Source: Orobanche coerulescens
Taxonomy: Eukaryota > Streptophyta > Magnoliopsida > Lamiales > Orobanchaceae
Assembly: GCA_033398695.1 (NCBI GenBank)
Contig: CM065811.1
Span: 116,049,501-116,113,500 of the forward strand
Direction of reading: 5' to 3'
DNA: 64,000 nucleotides
The notes under the pieces are model-generated. The model had not been told where the DNA came from, made no database searches, and worked only from the letters and a program-made list of their open reading frames with translations. Numbering within the stretch: the first letter of the stretch is position 1; the number at the start of each line of letters is the position of its first letter. Of this stretch, positions 45,795 to 59,330 are shown piece by piece. A program made the position numbers and the translations under genes.

Positions 45795-48700
45795 TGTAAT
45801 ATCCGCAATTTTCGATTTCCGGTAATTTCTTTTTTTTCGGCGGAAGTCTGTTTTGACGACTCGCTCATGTCCGTTTCGTCATTCTGAGAATGATTAATTC
45901 TACACTTTTCGACATCCGAGTTCGTTTCGGTGTCGTTTCGTTGAGTTCTGTGCTTTTTAGCGACTTTTCCGCACTTGAGTTCGATTCTTGCGAATCTCGT
46001 CCGAAACTGTTGTTTCGAGTTTCCCGCAAGTCCGTTTAACTTTGTTAGACGTGTTGTGAACTTCGGTTTGGTTATTCGATCACGTATCGTGATTTCCGGG
46101 CGTTTTGGGCCATTTTGTAATTTCTTGAAAGTTACGGGTATCCGTATCTGTAATTGTTGTCTCGACCCGTTTCTTGGTCGCGTATGACTAATTATGGTAT
46201 TACGCTTTCATTTCGAGTCGTTTATGTTGTCCGCGAACTTTTCGTCGTGTTCGTTCCGCACGTTTCGGAAATCGGGTCGCCGAGCTCGGCGGTTGGATCG
46301 CCGACGGTTATGGATCGCCGGACGATTATGGCACCGCCGGACGGTGCGGCAGAACCGGCGAGCGCACGCCACGGCCGGAAGGTCGCGCGCTAACCGGGCA
46401 GTGTAGCGCACGCCGCCGGTGGCTCAGCGACGCCATCTGCCCGGGCGATGGGGTTTCGAGGTTCTCGACTCGGCCAGATCGGGCAGTAGCGCACGCTACG
46501 CCGAGCGTAGCGCAGCGTAGCGCACGCCGTCGGCCGGGCTAGCGACGTTACTGCCGGGCAGTCGATCCAGTGGCTACCGATAGCCGGCTAGCAGCGCAGT
46601 ATCCGGCCGTAGCGCACGCTAGCGGGAGTTGGGTCAGTTTGGTCGGCGGGTTGGTCGGGTGATGCCGGGTCGTGTGGGCCCTGCCGAGGGTGCTCGCCGA
46701 TCTGGCCGATAGCGCACGCTAGTCCGGGAAGGCTAGCGACGCTAGTCCGGCCGATATAAATATGGCCGAGCGATCACATTTCACTTCGCTTTTCATTTCC
46801 TTCCTTCTCCATCCGCGAGTGGCGATTCATGGGCGACGAAGCCATGTTGTTTAACAACAAATCCATGAAGTCCTTGAGTTCATAAAATAAATCAATCTTC
46901 CTTTATATACCTTTGATCCAGAGAATCTTGGTAATATTAATTAGATGCCTAATTTAGTGAATTTGTGGTTTTTTGCATTTTCGTCCGATTCTTTCAGTGT
47001 TGTAGATTAATTCATGATGGGTATGATTAATCTTGATAGTATTCTTGTGTTTAACATCATTTAATCCATTGTTCTTCGTCGAATCAAGTATATTTCTTGA
47101 TTTCCTTGAATTGACTTTTTGGGGGATTTGTCCCGATCTCGCTTTTTCATCCGTTTTCGATGGATCGATTATGGTTAAATGATGTTGTTAAACATATTCT
47201 ATGGATTGTATATCCATATTTCAACTTGGAATTCCGTTTTCGGGTTTTGAGAACGAATCGTGTTCTTGGCCGTTTGGGGGAATCCGTGAACTTTCGTCAT
47301 TCGTTCTTTGAATTCAACGGCTTTGAGTCGTGTTATGGAATTCATTTCATTGTTATTATTTGTCCTTCGTAGTTTATGAACGTGAGTTGGCGTTCGGTGG
47401 AGTCGGCGGGTTCGTAGTCGGTTCGGGCCAACCTACTTGGTCGATTCTCCGCGTTGTTCTTATTCGAGGCAAGTACCTTGTCCATACATTTCTTGTTTCG
47501 CGGATATGATGATTGGTGATCGTCTTGGTTTGTTTGTTTGTTTGAAATGAGTTTTCAAAAGATTTGGTTAGCCTCGTTAAAGGCCCCTTTCAAAACCGTG
47601 TGTTTTGTGATTGGTGTGGTTCGTGAATAACTATGTGAATTCTATGTATATGCTTGGTGTTCATGTTGCACTTGGTATTGTGTGTGGGCGTATATTATTT
47701 CATTTCGGTGCGTTGTGAATTGACGTGGTGTTTTGCTAAGTGTTTGATGCCTCTGGCGAATTGTTTGAATATCCTTGATGTGATATGTTATTTGTGTGAA
47801 TGTGTGGATATGGTTGAAGGTCTACGGTGGCACATGGCATGTGATCATGTGGCGAGGATGCAACAAGTGATTGATCCAACCGTGAGAGCTCGAGATAATC
47901 TACGGTGGCACATGGCATGTGATCATGTGGCCAGGATGCAACAAGCGATTGATCCAACCGTGAGATGTGTGTGATTTGTTTCGCTAGCCACTCGGGTGGG
48001 TGCTTCGATGCCTCGAGTGGGATGTCGGGGGTATCGTCGCATGGCTAGGCGATGCGCGTTCGTGATTTTGTTTCGTTGATTTTACGTGCGTTGAGGTCAC
48101 GGGATGTTGGGCTCGACCGTAAATTGTTGGTGATTTCCTATTTGCGAAAACAAAACCTTTCGGGTCATGACCCTATTGATTTTGGAAAGAGAAGGATTTT
48201 ATAATCCTAAATTGTTTTCTATTAAAACTCTCGATGGCATTTTAAAGCTTTTGTAAATTGTTTCCTTATTTGCGATCTTTCGGTTTTGGAAATGTTTACC
48301 CAAACTCTTGCCTCGGGAAGTACTTTTCTTTACGTTTGGATCTTTGAGGATTCCCGATTATCATTGTTCTTGGAACTTGTATTGTATGGCTCGTATTTTT
48401 GCACTTGTACTTGCACTAGCAAAACGGTGGAGTTTGCTAACCCCGAGTATTCGGGGTGGATGTCTATTTTTGCATTCGGGTTTTGGAGCATAACACGGTC
48501 GGCACGAAGGATGATGAAAGATGAACGATACTAATCACACGAGGATCCGTTGACGTCGTTTTGGTCTAGTTGTATTTTCTTTTCCGCCGCAAGATCTTTT
48601 CCCGTTGTACGGAGTTTATTGTATTTTGACCCCTGCGTGGGTATGTGTTTGGAATTGAGTTGTATGTATTTGTTGAAAGACCAAATCGGTCTACTGAGTC

Positions 48701-48814
48701 ATTTTAGCCTTAAAGGCGAGGTTTAGATGTTTGATTTTAGTTATCAGCCTGGTAGATCCTCGAGGAGAGGGTCTACGGCGTGTAATATCCCTGAGCGGAT
48801 TTGGGGGTGTTACA
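45795..48814 (+). mobile_element. 3' LTR of element B
   Basis: It matches the 5' LTR closely along most of its length. The exception is the GC-rich palindrome region (46290-46750), where many small indels occur at CAG, CTG and CCG sites. TATA is at 46755-46762, and the 78-bp duplication is at 47822-47965. It ends TTGGGGGTGTTACA. Confidence 0.92.
46365..46745. repeat. palindrome array in element B 3' LTR
   Basis: Intact TAGCGCACGCTA copies occur near 46489, 46612 and 46709, with several variants shortened by one base (TAGCGACGCTA). It occupies the same position before the TATA box as in the 5' LTR. Confidence 0.85.
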
Positions 48815-49738
48815 ATTATGTCGTCGGTCGAGAGCCTGAGCTTGCCGCCGATCAAGAGCCTGAATTTGACGCCGTCAGATTTCACCGAAAATGGAGGGCT
48901 GAATTTGCAGGTTTAGGTGAGAAGGGGAGAAGGAGGAAGAAAGGAAGAAAAAAAAGAAGGGAACAATGCTAGAAAAAAAAAGAGAGAGAAATATTAAGTG
49001 GGTGAAGTTAAAATAATTGTGGGTTCCATAATTATTTAAAATTTGCTTAGATGGGTCTAGATGTGGATGGGGTGTGATTTAAGATGTGGGTGTATCATTT
49101 CTTTTTTTTAAATGTTTAAGTTGGATTATGATTGTGTATTAGATAAACATTGAGGAGTTTTGAGGAAGTGAGAATTATGATGTTTAATCGATCTGCACTG
49201 AATTCTTAATTGTGGTTAATTAAATTTAATCATAGTTTGGTTAAATTAAGACACAATATAAATGGTATAATAATAATAATACTAATAATAGTAAATGTAG
49301 AATAATAATTAATTGGTAATATTGATCATAAAATAAATCTGAAAAATGATAATGATAACAATAATAATAATATTAATACTTAATAAAATGATATTAATCA
49401 TATTATTAATAATAATAATAATGATAACATTATTGATAGTAGTGTTAGTATTATACTCGAATAATTAATAATACTATCAAAAAATAAATAATGACTACTT
49501 GAATATATATATATATATATATATATATGCCGAAATGACTCGGGCCATTATAATATGAGAACTTGGACTCGAGCCTGGAGCGTAAACTACAATCATGATA
49601 TGCGAATAAGAAAATTTTTGACCTTATTTAATAAATGAAAATAAAATTCATAAATAAATTGTTGGACATTTAAAATCATTCATGCGCTTTCTATAAATTA
49701 TAAAATAAATGTATGCTCGAAAATCGGGGCATTACCGG

Positions 49739-50811
49739 TTTGATACTTTTAACGATTTTTGTCCGTGTAGTTTAAAAATAGCTTGTTGCGTCTCTGTGGT
49801 TTCATTTTGCTTCTATTTTCGTCCCTCTTCACTAACGCCGTTAGATTAGCCGTTAAGCCCACATCTTTTGTCCCTATGGTTTGTTGAACATAACAATTTT
49901 TCCTTTTTTTTCTTTCTTATATATAGATATTACTTCTTTTAATTTATGTATTATTTATTTATTATACTTTAATACTACATATATATATAAAATTTAAATA
50001 TGAAATAAATTTAATTAATAAATAAATATAAAAAAGGTTTAAATAAAAATATGAAATAGTAGAAGTAGTTTAATAAAAATATCAATCGGTTATTATTAGA
50101 TATAAAAACTAATTAATATTTTTCTCGAACCCTATTAAACCTAAGGTGCATATGTTTTTTTAATTTTTAAGTTGAAATATCCTAAAATTAATTTATTTTT
50201 TGAAGTATTATTTATTTATTTTCAATTACCGTTTCAAGAATTTAATTAGTAGGGGGTTAAAATACCAACCAACGCGGTCAATCCAACCCGGAAAACCCCA
50301 CAATAACTTAATCCAATGTTTGGGTTGGGTTGGCTTAGTCCAATATTTGAACAATAACATATTATTCAAATATTTTTAACCTGAACATCCCAATCCATGT
50401 TAACCTTAGGTTTGATACGCTTTGAAAAAAAATTAATTAGTTTTCTTATATAATAATAAGTGTTTGGCGTTTTTTAAATTAATTCACTATTTCATATTTT
50501 CATTAAACCTTATATATCCTAGTTTACTCTTAATAAAAACACCAACTGGTAATTATTAGATAAAAAAACTAATTCATTTTTTTACTCGAAGTCTATCAAA
50601 CCTAAGGCTACACATGGGTTGAGTTGGACGGGTTAAAAGTATTTGAACAATATGACCCAATGTTTACGGTTTGAAAAATTAATTAGTTTTTTATCTAATA
50701 ATAATTGGTTGGTATTTTTATTAAACTATTTCCACTATTTCATACTTTCATTTATTTTTTTTATATTTATTAATAAACCAAATTTGCTTAGTGAGAATAT
50801 ATATATATATA

Positions 50812-50848
<37 letters not shown>

Positions 50849-51160
50849 TTGGGGGGGGGGGGAGTAATTAAAGTATAATAAAGAAATGATACATAAATTA
50901 AAAAAAGTAATATATATATATATATATATAAGAAAGAAAAAGAAAAAGGAAAAATTATTATGTTCAACAAACTATAGGGACCAATGATGTAAATTTACGG
51001 CTAATTTAACGGTGTTAGTGTAGAGGGACGAAAATAGAAGCAAAATAAAATCACAGGGACGGACAAAACTATTTTTAAACCACAAGAATAAAAATCGTTA
51101 AAAGTATCAAACCACATGGACTAAAATCGTAGTTTACTCTAAATTTTAGGTGTGTAGTTT
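49739..51160. mobile_element. foldback element, copy 3
   Basis: Same inverted arms as 18237-19660. The (TG)n and (TA)n runs at 50811-50850 and the G run at 50851-50862 differ in length from copy 1. Confidence 0.75.
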
Positions 51161-51279
51161 ATATAGATTTAACATAACTGAGATTGAGAGGATTTGAGTT
51201 CGCCAAGGCAGCATCATGGATGATGTGGCGAATATTTGATTCTCCCTTTTTATATAACTAGTATGTAACTCCTCGGAAT

Positions 51280-52560
51280 TCGACCGGAATCGTTTTAATT
51301 ATTATTTATAATTATTTTACAATTATCATATCATATAAAATAATTTTTATATAAATATTTTTAATTAATAACTCTAACTTATGAGTATCATCCCGTTTGA
51401 ACTTTAAAAAAATATAGTTGAACTTTCGAATATTATTCCGTTTGGAGTTTGAAAAAATATAATTCTAACTTTTGAGCATTATCTGGTTTGAAATATCAGA
51501 ACTCTAACTTTGATTATCATCCCGTTTAGAGTTTCAAAAATCATAATTCTTAGTTTTGCGTATCTTCCCATCTGGAGCTTAAAATATTAGATATCTAAAT
51601 TTTAATCATCAATTTGTTTGGAGTTTCAAAGCTCATGATTCTAACTTATGAGTTTTATCCCGTCTGAAATTTGGAAAATATAATCGAACTTTTGAATATA
51701 ATTTCGTTTGTAGTTTGAGAAAATATATAACTAACTTTTGCGCATTATCTGTTTGAAATGTAACTTTGAGTATCATCTCGTGTGGAGCTTCAAAGGTAAG
51801 TATTCTAACTTATGAGCATCATCCCGTCTGGAGTTGAAAGATTAGAACTCTAAATTCTTATCATCATCTTGTGTGGAGTTTCAAACCTCTTAATTCTAAC
51901 TTATGAGATTTATCAGGTCTGGATTTTAAAGTTTGCATATTATCCTAATTAAACTTTAAAATTGGTCTAAATAAATTACCCAATAAAAAATTTATTTATT
52001 TATTTAGCTAAGGAATTAGTTAGTCAAATCACATTTAAGGTAACATTGTATATGTTTAGTTTCCTTGTTATGTGAGAGAATAGAAGTTATCCATTTTATA
52101 TAAGTTGTATTTTTGCGGGAGTTTCATACAAAATCAATGTGGGATAGAAGATATCACATAAAATGTTCTTTATATAAATTATTTTTAAATAATAACTCTA
52201 ATTTATGAGTATAATTCCGCTTGAAGTTTGAAAAAATATAGTTCGAACTTTCGAGAATCATCTCGTCTAATATTTAATAAAAGATGATTCTAACTTATGA
52301 GCATCATTTGGTCTAAATTCGACCTGAATCATTTTAATTGTTATTCATAATCATTTTACAATTATCATATCATATAAATTATTTTAAATAATAACTCTAA
52401 CTTATGAGAATCATCCCGTCTCAAATTTGAGAAAATATAATTGAACTTTCGAGTGTCATCTCGTCTGCAGTTTCAAATGTTGGAATTCTAACTTTTGAAC
52501 TTTATCCCGTCTAGCATTCGAAAGTTTGCATATTATCCTAATTATCCTTAAGATGAGTCC
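51280..52560. repeat. 50-55 bp minisatellite, copy 3
   Basis: Copy of 19780-21060, almost identical. Confidence 0.8.
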
Positions 52561-53344
52561 AAATAAATTTCTCTACAAAAAATTGAACTATTTATTTAGC
52601 TAACCAATTAGTTAGCCAAATCATGTTTAATAGTATAATAATGTAATAATATTATTTCATTCGTAAATTAAAAATAGTCTTTTAAATTTTTTAAACAAAA
52701 AAATATAATTATTAATTATTTATTTGGCCAGCTAAATAAACTGACTAATATTATAATATTAGGAAATTAAAATTAGTAAAATTAAATTTCTCAAAAAAAA
52801 AATACAATTTATTTGACTAAATAATTAATTGGTCAAAGTATATTTAAAGTAACTCTATCGTAATTATGCTTGATTTCCCTTTTTATATAAGTTGTTTTTT
52901 GGTGGAGTTTTATACAAATAAATATGGGATAATAGTTTTATGTAAATTATTCATTTTTGCATTTTGTTGTAAATTTAATTTAATATTGAAAGTGTTTGAA
53001 TAATATACAAATTTTTAATTTTGCTAAATATATTTTGGCAAATGAAATAAAAAAATTTAACTTAGTTAAATGTAATTTGGCAAAATAAATTAGCAAAATC
53101 ACGAATTTTATTTTATCTTAATCATTCCACTAATGAAATATGTGATTTTGGTTGAAAGAACATAAATATCTTTTTATATTATTTTGGTAAAATCTTATGA
53201 AAATTAGATGTGGGATTGAAGAATGTTAACTTACAACAATTTCTGAAAGTGCGTTGTGATGTGAAATTAATGCTATTTTCAATATAGGGGCCGAAAATTT
53301 TGGATTTATTTCGGCTTATGTGCTGATTTGTTTTTTTTAAAGGT

Positions 53345-54731
53345 TAAATACTTTTAGCATTAAAATAAACTAAAAAAAACAGAAGGGAGTTTTAGTTTTT
53401 GATCTTTACTAAAAAATAAATTGCGTAAAATAAATTAAGTCAAAATAAACAAAGGAAATAAAATTTGAAAATACCAATTAAGGAATAATCTAGTTCTTAG
53501 TTTCGTTATCCACCGTTTTGAATTAATTCAAGTTCTAATGCGGTGCTTATCCCTTCTCTAATCTCACGAACTCCTATTCTGAAGCCAACAACAAGCTCTG
53601 TTTACCTCAATTATTTCTTAAGTTTATTTAATTAAAACAAGCTCTTTAATTAAACCTATCTAGACGATGGATTCAAAACAAGCTCTTCAAATCTCGCTCG
53701 CTAGATGCATTAAAAACCAAAATAATGAAATAGGCAAGATAGTAAGTTCATAAGCTCGACTTAAGGGATCTCGATTTTGTGTTACTCAATTGAGAAAATT
53801 TAATTGTTTGCTACTTGTGAAATTAAAATTGCAACAATTACGGATTACAACTCAATTTCTAGCATAAGACATAAAACCCCTAATCTAGTTGGCCAAACCA
53901 AACCAAGAAATTATATGGCATAGTAGTGAATTCAATAACACAAAAGTAATTCAAGAGATTTCGAGTTAAGAATACGCTACGGGATTAAAACATGAATAAC
54001 TCAAATACGGTTTCAAAATTTACTAAGAACTAGAATAGAAAATTAGCCGGACATGTTGGCTTTAGAAGACATCAAATTAATAGTAGACATGAGAAGAAAG
54101 AAATTCAAACGATGTAGTCTTCTTCCTCGCACGTGGGTGGCGGCTCGGTCTGCTTCGGTGAGAATGGCGGCTCGGTCCTCCCTTTCTCCTCTGCTCCAAC
54201 CGTGATAATGATAATAATGATCAATAATAATCTCAGCCCCCTCCTTTTATAATAGTCTCTTATCTATTAGTTTCCTTCTTTAATTGGATCTTCTTCATTC
54301 TTATCCTTCTTGAGTTTTTATTCTTTTGGAGTCTTTCCTTCCCTAGTCAATTAAAATTCATTTTCCCAGCCTAGGGGGCCGATTTTACGCCTTGTGGAAC
54401 TGATTGGGGCAGATTGGAGTCGTTTCTTGGGCCCCAAGTAAGATTATTTTCGGGGCCGACATCGAGTCACCAATTGACACCGGTCACCCAAAGGTCACGC
54501 GGCAGTTTCTTCATTAAAGCCCAAATCACCTTAGCTTGGTCCGTTTGACGGCCCAAACTATTCCTTAAGCTTAAAAACTCCATCAAACACCTAAATTAAA
54601 CAACAAATTGCCAAGTGAAATAATTTGCATCCAAAATATAAATAAGTAGAAAATAACCAAGTGTGCCAACATAAAATTCATTAAAACCTTGTAATTACCA
54701 ATAATTTTAGCACACTATTTTCGCCCCATCA
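53345..54731 (-). mobile_element. minus-strand LTR (Tat/Athila-like), copy 3
   Basis: Same start TGATRGG at 54731, after the polypurine tract (54744-54732). A cluster of differences from copy 1 occurs at 54461-54500, all near CTG/CAG triplets. Confidence 0.65.
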
Positions 54732-54913
54732 AATCTCCCCAAACTTAAACCAATGCTTGTTCTCAAGCATAATTCGAATGAGAGAAATTCAAGAAGCATG
54801 TATTGAAAAATCCAAGATGATAGTCATATTCAAGGGAGAACAAATAATCATGAACAAGTATAAAGAAAATTGAAGTATCTCATCCAATCTCAATATTTTC
54901 ATTGGCATCAAGT

Positions 54914-54915
54914 GT
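54914..54915. other. junction 1, second copy
   Basis: CATCAAGTG is joined to the TTCTCGG block as at 23426, but the four bases GCAG are missing. It shows that junction 1 existed before the second duplication. Confidence 0.85.
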
Positions 54916-55536
54916 GGTTCTCGGTCCGACTGGGCATGATTGAAGTGGGCTTCGGGTTACGGTGGTCTGGCCGAGTCGGCAGTGGATGGGGTTTGATGAA
55001 CTGGTTTTGATGTCTCATTGAATTTGGGTTCGATCATCGGGTTTGTGATTTCGGTCTTGATTTTGAGTTGTCTGATATGGGTTTAGGGTTGGAAAAATCT
55101 GTGTTCTAGTTATCTAAAGGTAGGTTCCTTGGTTTAAATTTTTGAGTTGTTTGGTACGGTTCAAAGAAGTCCGAAAATAAGTTTGGCCGGATTTGAAACT
55201 AGATTTGTAGTATTAAATTTCTTGCTAAACTGGTTGTACAATTTGAAAACAGAAACTTGGAAAGATCGTAAGATGGAAGTAGATTGAGATTACCTCCTGT
55301 TACACAAGGTGTTCGGATGATGATTTGCAACTGAGATCCTTCGCTTCCCGAGACCGACGCCTTCGTAGAAAATTGAATTTTGCTGGGAAAAGAGAATTTC
55401 ACAATTGTCTTGGAGCTGCTGATGTTGGAGGAATTCTAGAAGAAAGGATTTTTTTTCTTCTGGATGCTGAACGATGGATTTGTAAAGGATTTCTGTACTG
55501 CAATATTAGTGTATTTATAGTTGTGAATTTTTTAAA
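54915..55536. repeat. left flank of the MULE, copy 4
   Basis: Copy of 23427-24054 with many small changes in its first 150 bp. The target duplication TTTTTTAAA is at 55528-55536. Confidence 0.88.
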
Positions 55537-55701
55537 GAGAAATGATACACCCACATTTTAAATCACACCCCATCCACATCTAGACCCATCTAAGCAAATT
55601 TTAAATAATTATGGGACCCACAATTATTTTAACTTAACCCACTTAATATTTCTCTCTCTTTTTTTCCAGCATCGTTCCCTTCTTTTTTTCTTCCTTTCTT
55701 C
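55537..55701. mobile_element. MULE4 left-end fragment, interrupted by gypsy C
   Basis: The terminus GAGAAATGATACACCC and the first 165 bp of the TIR, up to the same insertion point as in MULE2. The rest should lie beyond the window. Confidence 0.88.
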
Positions 55702-57559
55702 TGTAATACCCGGTTGTAATTCAGTAATTATCATTCAGTATTTATCATTCAGTAATTGATACTCAGTAATTTTCACTCATTATTAATCATTTGTCACTCA
55801 TATTCAGTCATGGTATTCATCATTCAGAGTAATTGTATCGTGTATCAATCGTCACTCATCACTAATCTGATTGGAGTTTCATGCCGTGTTAATCATCCTT
55901 GTCATTTTCGTTGCGAGCTGTGCGTGAGGAGTAGCGCACGCTACGTACTCCTTTTAGCGTACGCTAATTGGGTATAGGTAGCGCACGCTACCACTCAGCT
56001 TTAGCGCACGCTAAGGTTACCCTGGCTGCAGTCCAGAAGGTACTGGACTGCAGGTGAGTTATAAGTAGCGCACGCTACGAATGGTAAGTAGCGCGCGCTA
56101 GTGAGTTGTAGTAGCGCACGCTAATATGTGGTGTAGCGCGCGCTAAGGGCGGTCATTGAGTCCGGTGGCTCTTTGGTGCCTTTGAATTAATTCTTAGCGC
56201 ACGCTATGTGTTGTTTTTAGCGTACGCAATCGATATTATAGCGCACGCTAAATAATGGTTCTAGCGCACGCTATCGAGGTCAGATCAGAGGTCAGGCAGT
56301 TTCTGGATTCCAGTTCTGGGCATCAAATTATTCGTTAGCGCACCCTAATGATATGGCCGTAGCGCACGCTACAAAAAGGTACGTAGCGCGTGCTACCGTG
56401 TTCGGACAGTGGGTACTGGACTACCAAATTACCCGTTAGCGCACGCTACACACAAGGGCTAGCGCACGCTAACCTGGATTAGCTATATAATGGACAGTTG
56501 ACCGGAGTTCGTCACTTTATCATTCTTTCTCTTTCTCTCGTCGGTTCTAGGCGATTTGGGCGATTTAGAGAGTGTTCTTCAAGGTGTAATCATCAATCAT
56601 CATCTTCAAGTCTTTGAGTTGGATTAATCATCACTTCATCATCTCCAAAACATCGAATCCAAGGTGTTAATCTCTTGGATCTAGAATTTCGGATTTTTGG
56701 GTTTTTCCTTCAGATTTCTTCGTGTAAGCTTGGATTATCATTGGAATATGTTAGATATGGATTATCTACCTTGGATAAATATATTCCTGCGGATTTAATG
56801 GTTATTTTCAGAATTGTTTTCAAGAACCCTTGGGGTTGACTTCGGTTAATTGGGGATTTTCCGATTGATGTTGTTGTAATCATGAATTATGGATTCTTAA
56901 TGGATTATTGATATCATTGAAGTGTTTTGTTAGTTCGAAATACTCATTTTGGTGTTGGTTTCGACATATTCGGGATTGGATATTTCCGAAGTTGTGTGGT
57001 TGGTTATGTATTCGTTGGAATGCCCTATGAGTTTGATTATCGTTGTTTCGACCTTTGGGTTAGTCGTGTTTTGTTGCTTGATACGTATATTGAACGATTG
57101 TTGGTAATTATTGTTATTCAAGGTTGTTCGAGCGACCGGTATCTTGGTTAGGACGTTGTTCGTGGACGGACATTCTTCATCGTTGTTGAGTAAGTTAAAT
57201 CTTACTCGGTTAAAAGGATACTCATTCCTTTTGTTGTTGATTGCTCATAATCATAATTCATTCATCATAATATTAATCATTTCGGGACTTGTAAGTCGAA
57301 TAATCATTTCATTCACGAGGAGCGGTTCCAAATCATTTCATTGGGTTATCAATCACGTCATTATTACTTTCATATCGGTGAGTCATCTTGGTCTTGTCTA
57401 ATTGTTATTCATTGATATTCTTCATGGTCATTCTCGTTCATGTGACCTTCCGGGTTCATATTGCGTGGCCGGGTGTGGCTGTGTGGAATTTTTAGTCGGG
57501 CACACGATGGTCATGTATTGGGTTCACCGATACTTCGGACCGTGCACACGGTAACGCTT
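55702..57559 (+). mobile_element. truncated 5' LTR of gypsy C
   Basis: It ends at the same base as in gypsy A (CGGTAACGCTT). The palindrome array is 55932-56471 and TATA about 56483. Around 56150-56190 the hairpin spacer is rewritten at CAG/CTG sites relative to gypsy A. Confidence 0.9.
55932..56471. repeat. palindrome array in gypsy C 5' LTR
   Basis: About 17 TAGCGCRCGCTA copies in the same order as 24450-24992, including the CTGCAGTCCAG hairpin. Confidence 0.92.
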
Positions 57560-57955
57560 CCTAATACTTGACCGGGACATGTGATTGAAGGGTTTATACT
57601 TATACGGTATTCACGACATAATGGTGTTGGAATGATCCTATCATTCATTCTCAGTTAGGTTACGGTCTAGGCCACGAGACTGGATAGGTGGTGCTAACAC
57701 TCATTGGATCTTCCTAATGCTAACTGAGACGAACCTATATAGTCGCGGCACAGAAATTGACAACGGATTATATTTAGCTTATTCTCTCTTGGTTAATATT
57801 GGACATTATGTCTATTTTAATTTATTAGATAAATTAAATTGGTCTCGTGAATTAAATAAATTACCAATTAATTAATTTTATTCAAAATATTTCTTAGAGA
57901 ATTTATATTTTTCATATAATTAATTAATTGGATTAATTAATTGTATTAATTTTGA
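57560..57955 (+). mobile_element. copia-LTR fragment embedded in gypsy C
   Basis: Same fragment and borders as 26084-26480. Confidence 0.8.
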
Positions 57956-58069
57956 AACCATGTAATCGCTGTATTTGAGCGCGTATGCTCATTTTCATCA
58001 TTTCATAATATAATCATAATGTGATACTCATGCGAGATATATAATCATCATGTGACTTTCCACTTCAGT

Positions 58070-59165
58070 ATGGAAAGGGCTGGCAGAGGACGTGGAGGAC
58101 GAGGCCGTGGAGCGGGCCGAATCCCGAGAACTCGTGTGAATACAGTGCGAATGCCAGGAATAATGTTAACTCATCGGCGATGTGTGCCACTCATTCACCT
58201 GGACGCGATCATTCACTATCAGGGAGTCGTACTCGGGACACAGCTCAGTCGGAGGGTGTTCGGGTTGACCTACTCGCTTTTATGCAGGGCATGATGGCCC
58301 AAATGACGCAGATGGCTCAGTTGATGGAGACGATGCATAACTCCGTCAATCAAAATCAGCAGGCTCCTCCGCCGCCACCTCAGAGGCAAGAGAGGAATGT
58401 GAGTAATATCATCGGCGATATCTCTCGCCAGAGGCCACCTACTTTTGAGGCTCGTCGAGCCGAGATATAATTCATTGGCTCGAGCATTTCGAAGTTGTTT
58501 GCTATGGTAGAGTGTCCCGAGGGACACAAAGTTTGTTGCGGCTTACTACAGGTAAGAGCGCACATTCTTGGTGGTTATCGTTGAAGCCCACCGAAGGATC
58601 TTGTACTTGGGATCGATTCAAGACTCTCATGATGGAGAGGTATTATCCGGCCCCACTCGGAGAGGCCAAGTCTGTCGAATTGCTCACCCCGACCCCTCGT
58701 GACGAGGATGTTCTCGCCATTGCCGAGAAATTTCAGAACTTCTTCCTTTCGCCTCATCCATCATTCATTCGGAGGCGGATAAGATCAAGTATTTCACAAG
58801 AGGTGAAACCCCGTATGCGACTTGATTTGCTTAATCATAATTGCACCACGTTGGTGAATTCATTGAGAAAGCTCTCACCTACGAGCTTCGCTAAGGAAAT
58901 TGCTAAGCGGCCAAATGTGCTAGCAAGAAATCGAAGAATCGTAATCGATCAAGGCGGTCGGACAACTTTCAAGAAACCCCGTGCGGGCTCTGCTTTCGAG
59001 CGACCTCTGTGTCGTCTAAACCCGCGGAATCTCGGTCTCGAGCGGCCGGTTCGGCCATCACTGTTTTAGCTGTGGGGATCTTGGTCACCTCGGTACCAAG
59101 TGTCCGAGACAGACTATCACATGTCATAATTGTGGAATTGCTGGGCATAAGGCCCGTTTTGCCGT
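58070..59165 (+). pseudogene. gag of gypsy C, broken
   Basis: ATG 58070 with the same RGRGGRGRG start. The frame is lost many times by 1-3 base changes relative to gypsy A, mostly at CAG, CTG or CCG. Unlike gypsy A, the first zinc knuckle has the full C-x2-C-x4-H-x4-C pattern (about 59064-59105). The site that is a TGA in gypsy A (27109-27111) reads TGG here. The gag core (LMMERYYPAPL) is recognisable near 58630. Confidence 0.82.
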
Positions 59166-59330
59166 AGGGACTCCAAACCTACTCGGACGTCATCTCGGGC
59201 ACCTAGCGATCGGCCGTTGAATCAAAGCCACTCAATCGGCGTCGTTTAAAGCAGCAGGAGCGACTAAAGGTGGAGCCTATAGCCGGCAGACGGAGCGTCG
59301 GTCTGGGACTAGCAAGCCCGGATTTATGAG

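Larger units (their letters stand above)
40049..48814 (+). mobile_element. element B, large non-autonomous LTR retrotransposon
   Basis: 8766 bp with LTRs of 3062 and 3020 bp, target duplication ATTAT (40044-40048 and 48815-48819), a primer-binding site and a polypurine tract. The 2684-bp internal region has no gag or pol similarity, so the element is a LARD-like derivative. The LTR ends (TGTAATATCC, GGGGTGTTACA) and the GGGACGAAACTTCTTTTAAGG block before the 3' LTR match gypsy A. It is probably mobilised by a chromovirus of this type. Confidence 0.92.
39881..49103. mobile_element. MULE3, right-end fragment split by element B
   Basis: Only the right end is present: 39881-40048 and 48815-49103, equal to 17148-17599. 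The transposase is absent. The target duplication TTTTTTAAA follows at 49104-49112. Confidence 0.88.
49113..54914. repeat. copy 3 of the duplicated block (right flank of the MULE to junction 1)
   Basis: It repeats 17609-23426 almost base for base at an offset of about 31504. It contains the LTR U3, the (AT)n tract (49503-49528), the foldback element (about 49739-51160), the 50-55 bp minisatellite (about 51280-52560), AT-rich DNA and the minus-strand LTR (about 53345-54731). The LTR TATA is at 54254-54245. Differences are mainly microsatellite lengths and clusters at CAG/CTG sites. There is no gene. Confidence 0.92.
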